Source of the DNA: Halobacteriovorax sp.
GTDB taxonomy: Bacteria > Bdellovibrionota > Bacteriovoracia > Bacteriovoracales > Bacteriovoracaceae
Length of the DNA stretch: 17,824 nucleotides
Direction of reading: 5' to 3'
Assembly (NCBI GenBank): GCA_002686115.1
Contig: NZAF01000156.1
Coordinates: 1 to 17,824, forward strand
Positions 1-6,169 of the stretch are shown one piece after another (the stretch's first letter is position 1; every line of letters begins with the position of its first letter). The position numbers and the translations under genes are program-made. The notes under the pieces are model-generated. The model was not told where the DNA came from. It searched no databases and saw only the letters and a program-made list of their open reading frames with translations.

Positions 1-929
1 AAAATAACTGACTCTGAAGCCATCAAGTCAGAGTCATTAAGTTCTAAAAAATAGTCCGTAATAATTTGAAGTCTTTTCTTATAAGTTTCTTTATCATCTT
101 CAGACGCTTTAAAATTTTCCTCTAAAGATTGAAAAGCAAATGAGGCATAAATTGGCTGCTCTTTTAATAACTCTAAAAGATAGAATTTAGCATCATCAAT
201 ATTGCCTTGATGTAGAAGTATTCTTAATTTAAGAATCTTTGCTGAGACACTCGGTGCAAATCTAAAAGCATCTTCTAAATCTTCCTCGCATTTTGCAATC
301 TCACCTTTTTCAAATTGAGCCTTAGCTTTTTGTACGAGGATATGTGAAATTGTTTCAGATTGATTCTCATGCCCCACTTTTGAAAGCATTATTCTATAAT
401 TATACGCAAGATCCCAATCACCAATATCTTCATAGATTCTACATAGAGACTGAATCACATTATATTGATCTCTGTTTATCTTCAAAACGTCTTTATAAGT
501 CTCTATCGCCTTATCAAGAAAGCCGCCCTTATCAAAGTCGATTGCCAATTCTGTCAATGCTCTCAAACGGTGATGCTCAGATATATTCTCTCTGGCAATG
601 AGACTTCGATGAATACTAATTGCTTTTTCAATTTCACCATTACTTCTAAAAAGTCCTCCAAGAGCAAAATAGGTATCAATAGTCTCTCTATTAATATCAA
701 CAGCGCTTAGAAACTCTTTAATCGCAAGATCTCTATTTCCTGAAATAAGATACTGTGTTGCATTTAAAAAGACCTTTGACTGGGCTTCATAGATAGAGTT
801 TCTATATCTTGCAGACAGCTTTGTTCCAACATCTTTTTCAATGAAGTAGTGATATATAAGTATCAGTGTAAAGCCTACTGCTATTACAGAAAGTACGTTA
901 TTTTGAATCCAGTTAAGATATAATTCCAT
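1..929 (-). CDS. lapB: LapB/YciM-like TPR membrane protein, C-terminus outside window
   Basis: An open frame runs without a stop from ATG at 929 to the left edge (309 codons seen; E. coli LapB has 389). In that family LapB is an inner-membrane heat-shock protein that controls LpxC turnover and so LPS synthesis. Seen: one N-terminal membrane helix (about residues 12-28), then TPR-like helical pairs. The segment ALGGLFRSNGEIEKAISIHR (about residue 89 on) closely matches E. coli LapB as I remember it (LGNLFRSRGEVDRAIRIHQ). The C-terminal rubredoxin-like metal domain that would settle the call lies outside the window. The start is one base after the sppA stop, so the two are almost certainly cotranscribed and translationally coupled. 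It could instead be a generic TPR protein, but the RSxGExxxAIxIH match favours LapB. Confidence 0.75.
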   Translation of the reverse strand, partial: MELYLNWIQNNVLSVIAVGFTLILIYHYFIEKDVGTKLSARYRNSIYEAQSKVFLNATQYLISGNRDLAIKEFLSAVDINRETIDTYFALGGLFRSNGEIEKAISIHRSLIARENISEHHRLRALTELAIDFDKGGFLDKAIETYKDVLKINRDQYNVIQSLCRIYEDIGDWDLAYNYRIMLSKVGHENQSETISHILVQKAKAQFEKGEIAKCEEDLEDAFRFAPSVSAKILKLRILLHQGNIDDAKFYLLELLKEQPIYASFAFQSLEENFKASEDDKETYKKRLQIITDYFLELNDSDLMASESVI

Positions 930-930
930 A

Positions 931-1884
931 TTACCTATACATTAATGTTGGAGACTTAGTACTTGTTAGAATTTCTTTTATAGTCGAAGTCACTTCATCT
1001 ATTTCACTAAAGTAATCAACAAGTCTCATTTTCTTTTTCTTCTTAATATATTTAAGGTCCATATCACCTTTAAGCGCCAGACTTTCATGGATACCACGAG
1101 CACACTCCCAAAGAGAACCTAGCTCATCCACAAGTCCAAGCTTGTAAGCACCTTCTCCTGAAAAGATTTGTCCTTGTGCGTGCTCATATATATCACCTTT
1201 GATTTTATCTTTTCTTGTTCTGTTAACATCATCAATAAATTGATTATGAACATTGGCAATCATTCTATCCATAAGAGCTTTCTCTTCTTCATTAAGAGCT
1301 CTATTTGGTTGACCGATATCTTTATAACGTCCGGCTTTTACGACCTGAGGATTAACCATCGCCCATTCGTAAAGCTTTGAAAGATCCATAAACTGCATGA
1401 TAACTCCGATAGAGCCAGTAATGGTTCCTGGAAGTGCACAAATTTTTCTAGTCGCGGCACCAAGGTAATATCCACCAGAGGCAGAGATAGAACCAAAGCT
1501 AGAATAAATTGGTTTTCCTTTTTCACCTTTTGAACTTGTGTACTCATTATCAATTCTACGAATTTCATTATAAATCTCTTGTGTTGGAGCAACAGCTCCC
1601 CCTGGAGAATTGATTCTTAAAATAATTGCTTTAGAAGATTCGTCTTTTTCAGCACGATGTAAAAGCTCGACGGTCTTCTTTGACTCCATAATGACGCCTT
1701 CGACTTCAATGACGGCGATCTTATCACCATCTTTGTCTCCAAAGCTTAGAGAAGACTTATCAGAATCTTTAAAAACCTTGACGGTATAGACTGAGAAAAT
1801 AATCAAAACAATAAAGAAGACTACAACTAATGAGATTAGACCGAATACGGCCCTATTACTTTTCTGGCTCAACACTTCCTCCAT
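931..1884 (-). CDS. sppA: Signal peptide peptidase SppA (short form, S49 family)
   Basis: A membrane-anchored serine protease that degrades cleaved signal peptides; 317 aa, the size of the short SppA36 type (Bacillus-like, single protease domain). Seen: N-terminal membrane helix at about residues 14-35, the INSPGG segment (91-96), SASGGYY with the likely nucleophile Ser136, and GRYKDIGQPNR with the likely general base Lys188. The Ser-Lys spacing of 52 equals that of B. subtilis SppA (Ser147/Lys199), which supports the assignment. A lysine run (about 281-285) precedes the C-terminal tail. The annotated ATG lacks an upstream Shine-Dalgarno; a GGAGG inside the first codons is perfectly placed for TTG at codon 5 (1872-1870), so the true protein may begin MSQKSNRAVF. 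The lapB-like gene follows after one base. Divergent from the gene at 2014. Confidence 0.93.
   Translation of the reverse strand: MEEVLSQKSNRAVFGLISLVVVFFIVLIIFSVYTVKVFKDSDKSSLSFGDKDGDKIAVIEVEGVIMESKKTVELLHRAEKDESSKAIILRINSPGGAVAPTQEIYNEIRRIDNEYTSSKGEKGKPIYSSFGSISASGGYYLGAATRKICALPGTITGSIGVIMQFMDLSKLYEWAMVNPQVVKAGRYKDIGQPNRALNEEEKALMDRMIANVHNQFIDDVNRTRKDKIKGDIYEHAQGQIFSGEGAYKLGLVDELGSLWECARGIHESLALKGDMDLKYIKKKKKMRLVDYFSEIDEVTSTIKEILTSTKSPTLMYR
1870..1882 (-). promoter_or_regulatory. Internal Shine-Dalgarno suggesting a TTG start for sppA
   Basis: On the minus strand GGAGG lies at 1882-1878, followed by a 5-nt spacer and TTG at 1872-1870. No purine-rich site precedes the nominal ATG at 1884-1882. 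The arrangement suggests initiation at the TTG; the neighbouring gene at 2014 also uses TTG. Confidence 0.45.
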
Positions 1885-2013
1885 GATTATTATCTGCCAA
1901 TATAGATTTATCTATCTTCCCAAAAACATTGGATATCGTAAACTTTTCTCTAAAAATTCATTAAGAATTGACATAAAAAAACCGAATAATGTTTAGTAAA
2001 GAAGGAGAAAAGC
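1885..2013. promoter_or_regulatory. Divergent intergenic region between sppA and the gene at 2014
   Basis: This 129-nt stretch should hold promoters for both directions. Rightward, a perfect TTGACA occurs at 1968-1973, with TTTAGT 18 bp further on (1992-1997) as the only possible -10. That would start transcription almost at the ribosome-binding site (AAGGAG, 2002-2007), so the promoter is doubtful. I could not identify a convincing leftward promoter. Confidence 0.25.
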
Positions 2014-2277
2014 TTGATTAAAAAGATCGCTTTTTTAACATTCATTAGCTTACTTGCAATAGCCGAGTCTTATACTCCACCAAAAGTTGATCAACCAACT
2101 TGGAATGGAGCAAAAACTGAGGTTAAGAAGGATAGTTATGCTGTAGATCAAGATGCTTCAAAAGGTATCAACACAGACAGCGTACCTTCTCTTGAAGATC
2201 CAGAATCAAAGGAAAGAAAACCTTCATCTGGTGAAGAAGAAAAACCAAGATTTTGGGATTTCCAGAAAGTTAAGTAG
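2014..2277 (+). CDS. Small secreted hydrophilic protein, unknown
   Basis: 87 aa starting at TTG with an excellent AAGGAG site (2002-2007, 6-nt spacing), which is why this start is chosen. An N-terminal Sec signal peptide is visible: Lys-Lys at 3-4, hydrophobic core 5-16, and an AIA box giving probable cleavage after residue 17. The mature part of about 70 residues is charged, rich in Lys, Glu, Asp, Ser and Pro, and lacks cysteines and obvious domains; it is probably disordered. I do not recognise the family. It stands alone, divergent from sppA and followed by a GC-rich hairpin. The protein is probably periplasmic or surface-exposed; no function can be inferred from sequence. Confidence 0.7.
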   Translation: MIKKIAFLTFISLLAIAESYTPPKVDQPTWNGAKTEVKKDSYAVDQDASKGINTDSVPSLEDPESKERKPSSGEEEKPRFWDFQKVK

Positions 2278-2332
2278 GGCCTGCGTTAAAAGTTTCCCAA
2301 AGGAAAGTTTTAATGCTGAGGGCAACACCTTA

Positions 2333-2354
2333 TATGGGGCTCCGGGGCCCCATA
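2333..2354. repeat. GC-rich perfect hairpin downstream of the small secreted gene
   Basis: Arms TATGGGGC (2333-2340) and GCCCCATA (2347-2354) are exact reverse complements around the loop TCCGGG. It is conspicuously GC-rich in an AT-rich region, 55 nt after the stop at 2277. No T-run follows on either strand, so it is not a textbook intrinsic terminator. It may be an RNA-stabilising 3' structure or a REP-like extragenic palindrome. A weaker inverted repeat, TTGCAC/GTGCAA (2379-2384/2396-2401), follows. Confidence 0.55.
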
Positions 2355-2401
2355 AATACAGGCACGTTCTTAAAACACTTGCACAAACTAAATAAGTGCA
2401 A

Positions 2402-2520
2402 AATCTCCTAATATAAATTCAAAGTTATTCCCTAACCAAGTCAACATCCTAAAAACAATCTTCATCTTATCCTTAAGCAAACGAACCAACAAAACTAAAC
2501 ACCATCAAAATCATAAACAT
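2402..2520 (+). other. G-depleted, C- and A-rich tract (possible Rho-type termination region)
   Basis: No gene is visible here. The plus strand has only about four G residues in roughly 115 nt, with abundant A and C and no stable hairpin. C-rich, G-poor, unstructured RNA is the known character of Rho utilisation sites. The tract lies downstream of a gene that lacks an intrinsic terminator, so a Rho-dependent terminator is plausible but unproven. Confidence 0.3.
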
Positions 2521-2556
2521 GTAAGTTTTCCATAGTGACTAAAAATTTAACAATAA

Positions 2557-2573
2557 TTTGTAATCATTACAAA
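2557..2573. promoter_or_regulatory. 17-bp Fur/Zur-type palindrome
   Basis: TTTGTAAT-C-ATTACAAA is a perfect 8-1-8 inverted repeat. Its inner 7-1-7 core, TTGTAAT-n-ATTACAA, has the architecture of Fur-superfamily boxes. The B. subtilis Zur box as I recall it is TCGTAAT-n-ATTACGA, one base different per half-site. It lies about 83 nt upstream of a strong Shine-Dalgarno and ATG (2656). It may once have controlled a gene now displaced by the insertion element, or belong to the element. No confident promoter hexamers were found beside it. Confidence 0.45.
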
Positions 2574-2655
2574 GAAACCCCTCCATACTATTTTCTCTGT
2601 CATATTAAAAAAATCTTAATTAAAAATTTTATTTCACAAGATAAAAGGAGGCCGT

Positions 2656-2688
2656 ATGAAAGAGTCTCTAACAACGCAAGATAGGTAA
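2656..2688 (+). CDS. Ten-codon leader or remnant reading frame with strong RBS
   Basis: ATG at 2656 is preceded by AAAGGAGG (2644-2651, 4-nt spacing), one of the strongest ribosome-binding sites in the window, and reads MKESLTTQDR then TAA. It lies about 100 nt ahead of the transposase start and just before the RNA hairpin that covers the transposase RBS. Two readings are open: a leader peptide whose translation influences the downstream hairpin, or the first codons of a host gene cut by the insertion. No matching continuation is evident to the right of the element. Confidence 0.3.
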   Translation: MKESLTTQDR

Positions 2689-2709
2689 TTTTGATGTTAA
2701 TTGAAAGAA

Positions 2710-2787
2710 ATGCACCTCACATTCAAGCACTCGATAAAATGGATTTGTCTAAGATTCATTTTATTAATAACCGTGCAGGAGGTGCAT
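2710..2787 (+). ncRNA. Nested RNA structure burying the transposase RBS; candidate bridge RNA part
   Basis: Three nested stems are exact in the sequence. The outer stem is ATGCACCTC (2710-2718) with GAGGTGCAT (2779-2787), 9 bp. The middle stem is GCAC (2727-2730) with GTGC (2773-2776). The apical stem is 2734-2746 with 2752-2764: 13 bp including two G-U pairs, closed by a 5-nt loop. Asymmetric internal loops (8/2 and 3/8 nt) separate the stems. The outer stem occupies GAGG of the transposase ribosome-binding site (AGGAGG, 2777-2782) and ends 3 nt before the ATG. In IS110-group elements the guide 'bridge' RNA is encoded just upstream of the transposase and uses internal loops to bind target and donor DNA. 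This could be part of one, or purely a translational brake. Confidence 0.5.
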
Positions 2788-2789
2788 AT

Positions 2790-3848
2790 ATGGCAAAGTA
2801 TAACATTGGTGTGGATTATCACAAAAGATTTACTTACTTCGTTGTTAAAAGTTCTAAGGGAGTAGTTCTTAAAAATGGTCAAGTAATTAACAAGAAAGAT
2901 CATGTTCAGAAGTTTCTTGAAGGTTTTACAAGTGACTCTGCAGCCGTCTTAGAATCATGTAGAAACTGGTGTGTTATGCATGATTGGCTTGAAGACATTG
3001 TCGACGAAGTGGTTCTCGCTAATCCTTATAAAGTTAAGGCCATTGCGGAAGCCAAAATTAAAACTGATAAAATCGATGCTTCAATTCTCTCAGATCTTTT
3101 AAGAGCAGATCTTGTTCCTCGATGTTACGTTGCTCCAAAAAATGTTCGTGAAATGAGAAACCTACTCCGAGAGAGAATCTATTTTGTTCGTATGAGAACA
3201 ATGACAAAAAATAGAATTACAACAATTTTTGATCGTTACCCTGAAGAAAAAGCGAAGTTCAAAACATGGACTGATCTATTCGGAAAGAAAGGAAGAGTGC
3301 AACTAGAGTCAATTAACATGAGTGAATCTGATCGCGCCATCGTTAATCGTGAACTTGATTATATTGATAGTATTAACACTTTTATTAAAGATATTGAAAC
3401 TGTCATTAAAGAAAATTTTAAATTAAGTAAAAATGCACAGATTTTAAAAACGATTCCTGGAATTGGTGAGTTTTTTTCAATGCTCATTGACGCAGAAATT
3501 GGCGACATAAATCGATTTAAAAATGAAAAGGCCCTTGCTTGTTATGCAGGCTTAGTTCCATCTACTTACTCTTCAGGTGGAACAACTCATCATGGTCGAC
3601 TGATTAAACATAGCAATAAACTTTTAAGATGGGCATTTATAGAAGCAATTATTCCTGCGATTCGTTCAGATGAAAAACTTCGTTTTGAATATGATCTTCT
3701 ACGCTCAAGAATGAATTGGAATAAGGCAAAAGCAGCTATGGGAAGAAAACTTTTAACAATTGCTTTTCACTGTTTGAAAAAACAACAGAAATACAAAAAA
3801 CTCAATCGGCTAGAGCTGGAAGAGTATAAGCTTCGGAGGGCAGCATAA
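2790..3848 (+). CDS. IS110-family DEDD transposase
   Basis: A recombinase that, in this family, uses an RNA guide to join element and target DNA. ATG at 2790 is chosen because AGGAGG (2777-2782) sits 7 nt upstream and the family's NIGVDYHK motif follows directly; upstream in-frame starts would add 33 residues of hairpin sequence. 352 aa, normal for the family. Seen: a RuvC-like DEDD domain (PF01548 type) with Asp9, Glu55 (AAVLES), Asp93 and Asp96 (KTDKIDA); a coiled middle region; and a C-terminal Transposase_20 domain (PF02371 type) with PGIG (223-226), ACYAGLVPS (250-258) and YSSGG (260-264). Ser262 is the likely strand-joining serine by analogy with IS621. All catalytic residues are present and the frame is intact. 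Translation is probably limited by the hairpin over its RBS. Confidence 0.93.
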   Translation: MAKYNIGVDYHKRFTYFVVKSSKGVVLKNGQVINKKDHVQKFLEGFTSDSAAVLESCRNWCVMHDWLEDIVDEVVLANPYKVKAIAEAKIKTDKIDASILSDLLRADLVPRCYVAPKNVREMRNLLRERIYFVRMRTMTKNRITTIFDRYPEEKAKFKTWTDLFGKKGRVQLESINMSESDRAIVNRELDYIDSINTFIKDIETVIKENFKLSKNAQILKTIPGIGEFFSMLIDAEIGDINRFKNEKALACYAGLVPSTYSSGGTTHHGRLIKHSNKLLRWAFIEAIIPAIRSDEKLRFEYDLLRSRMNWNKAKAAMGRKLLTIAFHCLKKQQKYKKLNRLELEEYKLRRAA

Positions 3849-3874
3849 AGCTTCATCTTCATCTACCCCCGATT

Positions 3875-4015
3875 TTTTCCTAGTGGTTCCTTTTTAGGTT
3901 CACACTCTCAAAGGAGTATGGGGATTTGGAGATCAAATACGGTAATAGGTCTGAATGAAATAAGGACCTGAATAGGAGAATGGTCTTAGCCTAGGATGGG
4001 TAAAGAGGAATTTAC
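3875..4015 (+). ncRNA. Structured non-coding 3' arm of the IS110 element
   Basis: The region after the transposase stop has no credible gene but several potential stems. These are CCTA/TAGG (3890-3909 area), ACTCT/GGAGT closing CAAA (about 3904-3918), AGGTC/GACCT around a 13-nt loop (about 3945-3968), and an alternative pairing of TAAGGACC with GGTCTTA further on. IS1111-type relatives of IS110 encode their guide (seekRNA) downstream of the transposase, so this arm is the rival location for the guide. The stems are short and partly mutually exclusive, so this is only suggestive. A strict structure prediction is needed. Confidence 0.3.
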
Positions 4016-4078
4016 TAATGGATTGTTGCGTTTAATTTTTAAGATTACTCGTAACTACTTATAAAAATATAAACATAG

Positions 4079-4099
4079 AGTGCAATTTACGGTTGCATT
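4079..4099 (+). promoter_or_regulatory. Inverted repeat ahead of the secreted protein gene
   Basis: AGTGCAA (4079-4085) and TTGCATT (4093-4099) can pair over 7 bp, with one G-U, around TTTACGG. It ends 8 nt before the ribosome-binding site AGGAG (4107-4111) of the gene at 4117. It could be an operator or a 5' leader hairpin. Confidence 0.3.
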
Positions 4100-4116
4100 C
4101 TTTCATAGGAGTTTTT

Positions 4117-4797
4117 ATGAAATTAGTTTTTCTTTTAATGATGTCGTTTTTATCAACACAAGCAGCAACGATGGAACTTGTTCCCGTTGAAAATGTTTAT
4201 ACACCAAGAGGATTCGACTCTAATGATAATGCAGAGATTGTTATTACGGGATATCTCCCAAACTTATGTTATCAAAACCCAACACATAAAATTATTATTG
4301 ATAAGCAAAAGATTTTCATCGAGATGAGAGCAACAAGGATAAATGAAGTGGCCTGTCCAGAGGTGATTGTTCCCTACCTTAAAGTAATTGATCTAGGTGT
4401 ACTTGATCGTGGAAATTATAAGATTGAAGTTACAGCTGCCTCTCAGCATTCACTAAACGATCAAATTACCATTGCAAAGAGAACTCGAGGAAGAATTGAT
4501 GAGTTCAACTACCCTATTGTTACAAACCTAGACTATGATATGGCAGCAAACGAGCTCTCAATCAAAGCTTATAGACCTAGTGACTGTTTCGAATTTAGAG
4601 GTTTTGAATTCATTTCAGATAAAAAAGAAGTGATTACTGTATTACCTAAAATGAAAAGAGTTAGAGATTTTTGTCCTAAAAAACTAACACCACTAAACTT
4701 AAAGACGAGGATTCCAAATATCGTTAATGGTCTTAGAACATTGATTCATGTCAGAAGTTTAAATCTCGAATCAAAGAATATAGAAGTTTCTTTATAA
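4117..4797 (+). CDS. Secreted protein with two duplicated Cys-pair beta domains, unknown family
   Basis: 226 aa. ATG at 4117 is chosen because AGGAG lies at 4107-4111 and a Sec signal peptide follows at once (Lys2, hydrophobic 3-13, cleavage near STQA|A at residue 16). The mature protein looks beta-rich and appears to be two copies of one domain. Residues about 40-105 and 146-211 each carry Y-x-P-x-x-C-[YF], then exactly 28 residues, then a second Cys followed by Pro (Cys51/Cys80 and Cys157/Cys186). They continue with similar hydrophobic patterns (VPYLKVIDLG and LTPLNLKTRI). Equal spacing suggests one disulfide per domain. I do not recognise a named family; an immunoglobulin-like or adhesin-type periplasmic protein is possible. 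It is monocistronic: a strong hairpin follows the stop and the IS lies upstream, so the element may have altered its original promoter. Confidence 0.75.
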   Translation: MKLVFLLMMSFLSTQAATMELVPVENVYTPRGFDSNDNAEIVITGYLPNLCYQNPTHKIIIDKQKIFIEMRATRINEVACPEVIVPYLKVIDLGVLDRGNYKIEVTAASQHSLNDQITIAKRTRGRIDEFNYPIVTNLDYDMAANELSIKAYRPSDCFEFRGFEFISDKKEVITVLPKMKRVRDFCPKKLTPLNLKTRIPNIVNGLRTLIHVRSLNLESKNIEVSL

Positions 4798-4801
4798 CTA
4801 T

Positions 4802-4837
4802 AATGTGACATCTAGTTTAATTACTAGATGTCACATT
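4802..4837 (+). terminator. 15-bp perfect hairpin terminator
   Basis: AATGTGACATCTAGT (4802-4816) and its exact reverse complement (4823-4837) enclose TTAATT, starting 4 nt after the stop of the secreted protein gene. The following plus-strand sequence (GCTACTTTTC) is only weakly T-rich, so termination may be partial. The stem length and position still make it the best terminator candidate. Confidence 0.6.
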
Positions 4838-4937
4838 GCTACTTTTCAAACAGCTTAAAATGGTGACAAAAATAACCCGGTCCTATTTTACCCCACATGC
4901 GCCGCGCGTCTTCTTACTGAAATTTCGTTTTTCTTTT

Positions 4938-4953
4938 TGGCACTTGAATTGCC
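4938..4953 (+). promoter_or_regulatory. Consensus sigma-54 promoter
   Basis: TGGCAC (4938-4943), five bases, then TTGC (4949-4952) gives the -24 GG and -12 GC dinucleotides with exact RpoN spacing, matching TGGCACG-N4-TTGCW except at one minor position. Transcription should start near 4963-4965, leaving about 41 nt of leader before the ATG at 5006. Such promoters need an AAA+ activator, none of which is encoded in this window. Confidence 0.75.
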
Positions 4954-5005
4954 TAGTAATTTCTAACCAAAGAATTTTCTATGAGAGAAAAAAGAGGGAG
5001 AGGGT

Positions 5006-6142
5006 ATGAAAGTAGTATCGCGTTTATTAGTATTTGGAGTTTGTGTAACCTCATTATCCGCAGCAGCGGCAACTTGTATTGTAGAATTACAAACAAGAAA
5101 TGGAAGGGTCATTGATTCTTTTTCTGGTCAAAAGTGCCAAAGAGTTAAGAAGAAGTGTCATGATGAATTAGACCATAGGCAAAGTCTTGGAAAAAACCCT
5201 CACGCTGTTTGTGTGATGCAAGCCAGCTCTCCTCAAACAGATTATACATCAGATAGAAGTAGTAGATACAGAGATAGAAGAGACAGAAGAAACAATAGAG
5301 ACTACGACTATAGTGGTGGTAACGACTACGGCAGTGGATACGGAAGAGATTATAGAGACTACGACCGTGATTATGGTAGAGACTACGATTATGACAGAGG
5401 TTATCCTGGTAGCTCTGAATTCGTATGTACTATCATGAATACAAGTCTTCCATATGGCCCAGTAAAAGCCGATGGTTTCAGTGAATTTGATGCTAAAGCA
5501 AATGCAATTGATAAATGTTTACAGCAAAACCCAGGATATCCAAACACATGTCACAATCACTCAAATATGGATTGTGCACAAAAAAGTCCACACCAATATG
5601 AACAAAAGCTTTGTATAGTTTCATCTTCAAGCCTTCCTTATGGCTCAGGTAAAGGACAAGCAAGCTCACATCTTGAAGCTAAGTATGAAGCGATCAAAGA
5701 TTGTATGACGAAAAACCCTGGTTATCCAAATACTTGCCATAACTCAAGTAACTTAGACTGTGAAAGCATTGGTCATTCATCTCCATATGAAGATAAGTGG
5801 GTATGTGGTGTTCATGCCAGTCAGTTACCATACGGTGGAGTTGTTAAGAAGTCACACTCTAAACTAGAAGCTAAAGATAGTGCCATCAACCACTGCTTAA
5901 GTAAAAACCCTGGTTACCCAAACACATGTCACAATCAAGGTAATATGAAATGTGAAAAAGAAAGTTATAAAAGAGTTTCATGCATCATCTCTAGTCGCCA
6001 ACTTCCTTACGGTACAGGTCGTGGAGAAGCCAGCACTCAGGTTGAAGCAAAAATAAAAGCGATCAATGATTGTATGCAAAGAAACCCTGGATATCCTAAT
6101 ACATGTAATTCATCACAAAATATTCAATGTTACGACTATTAA
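5006..6142 (+). CDS. Secreted protein with four Cys4 'LPYG...NPGYPNTC' repeats
   Basis: 378 aa; GGGAG (4996-5000) precedes the ATG. Seen in order: a signal peptide (residues 1 to about 21, AAAA near cleavage); a Cys-bearing N-terminal segment (Cys24, 44, 51, 69); a low-complexity stretch rich in Arg, Asp, Tyr and Gly (about 84-134); then four repeats at 141-190, 203-252, 267-316 and 326-375. Each repeat has cysteines with identical spacing C-x29-C-x10-C-x7-C, a central LPYG and a strongly conserved NPGYPNTC. Sixteen regular Cys suggest two disulfides per repeat and a rigid rod-like extracytoplasmic protein. I recognise no named family. Codons differ among repeats that conserve protein sequence, so the repeats are old and under selection. 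Regulation should be by sigma-54. A bidirectional terminator follows the gene. Confidence 0.85.
   Translation: MKVVSRLLVFGVCVTSLSAAAATCIVELQTRNGRVIDSFSGQKCQRVKKKCHDELDHRQSLGKNPHAVCVMQASSPQTDYTSDRSSRYRDRRDRRNNRDYDYSGGNDYGSGYGRDYRDYDRDYGRDYDYDRGYPGSSEFVCTIMNTSLPYGPVKADGFSEFDAKANAIDKCLQQNPGYPNTCHNHSNMDCAQKSPHQYEQKLCIVSSSSLPYGSGKGQASSHLEAKYEAIKDCMTKNPGYPNTCHNSSNLDCESIGHSSPYEDKWVCGVHASQLPYGGVVKKSHSKLEAKDSAINHCLSKNPGYPNTCHNQGNMKCEKESYKRVSCIISSRQLPYGTGRGEASTQVEAKIKAINDCMQRNPGYPNTCNSSQNIQCYDY
5426..6130 (+). repeat. Four tandem Cys4 protein repeats (DNA extent)
   Basis: Repeat cores lie at 5426-5575, 5612-5761, 5804-5953 and 5981-6130: each exactly 150 nt, separated by linkers of 36, 42 and 27 nt. 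The cores are recognisable by the CC-[CT]GG-TA-CC-AA-AC-TG run that encodes NPGYPNTC. Synonymous differences are scattered. Confidence 0.9.
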
Positions 6143-6169
6143 AAAAAGGGAGTAAGTCATAAAAAGAAG

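Larger units (their letters stand above)
2640..4040 (+). mobile_element. IS110-family insertion sequence (ends approximate)
   Basis: The element is defined by its DEDD transposase and flanking non-coding arms. IS110-family elements lack long terminal repeats and are usually 1.2-1.6 kb. The ends cannot be fixed from one copy. The best candidate subterminal inverted repeat is AACGCAA (2673-2679) with TTGCGTT (4026-4032), only 7 bp and possibly chance; it would give about 1.36 kb. The given bounds are an estimate of up to about 100 bp uncertainty on each side. The open reading frame is intact, so the element may be active. Confidence 0.5.

Noticed and set aside
344..710. Plus-strand open frames opposite the lapB-like gene
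   Set aside because: They lie antisense to a convincing TPR coding frame, have no RBS and no recognisable domain.
2153..2395. Second open frame overlapping the small secreted gene
   Set aside because: No RBS or signal peptide, and out of frame with the better-supported gene; it merely reads through the GC hairpin.
3914..3967. 17-codon frame MGIWRSNTVIGLNEIRT after the transposase
   Set aside because: AAAGGAG abuts the ATG with no usable spacing, and the frame lies in the structured non-coding arm of the IS.
2673..4032. AACGCAA/TTGCGTT as the exact IS ends
   Set aside because: Only 7 bp and found by looking across about 100 x 150 nt, so chance is likely; kept only as a hint to the size of the element.
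5255..5410. CRISPR-like or nucleotide satellite repeat in the RDY-rich stretch
   Set aside because: It is in-frame low-complexity coding sequence with irregular units; no constant repeat and spacer pattern exists, and no CRISPR array or tRNA/rRNA gene was seen anywhere in the window.
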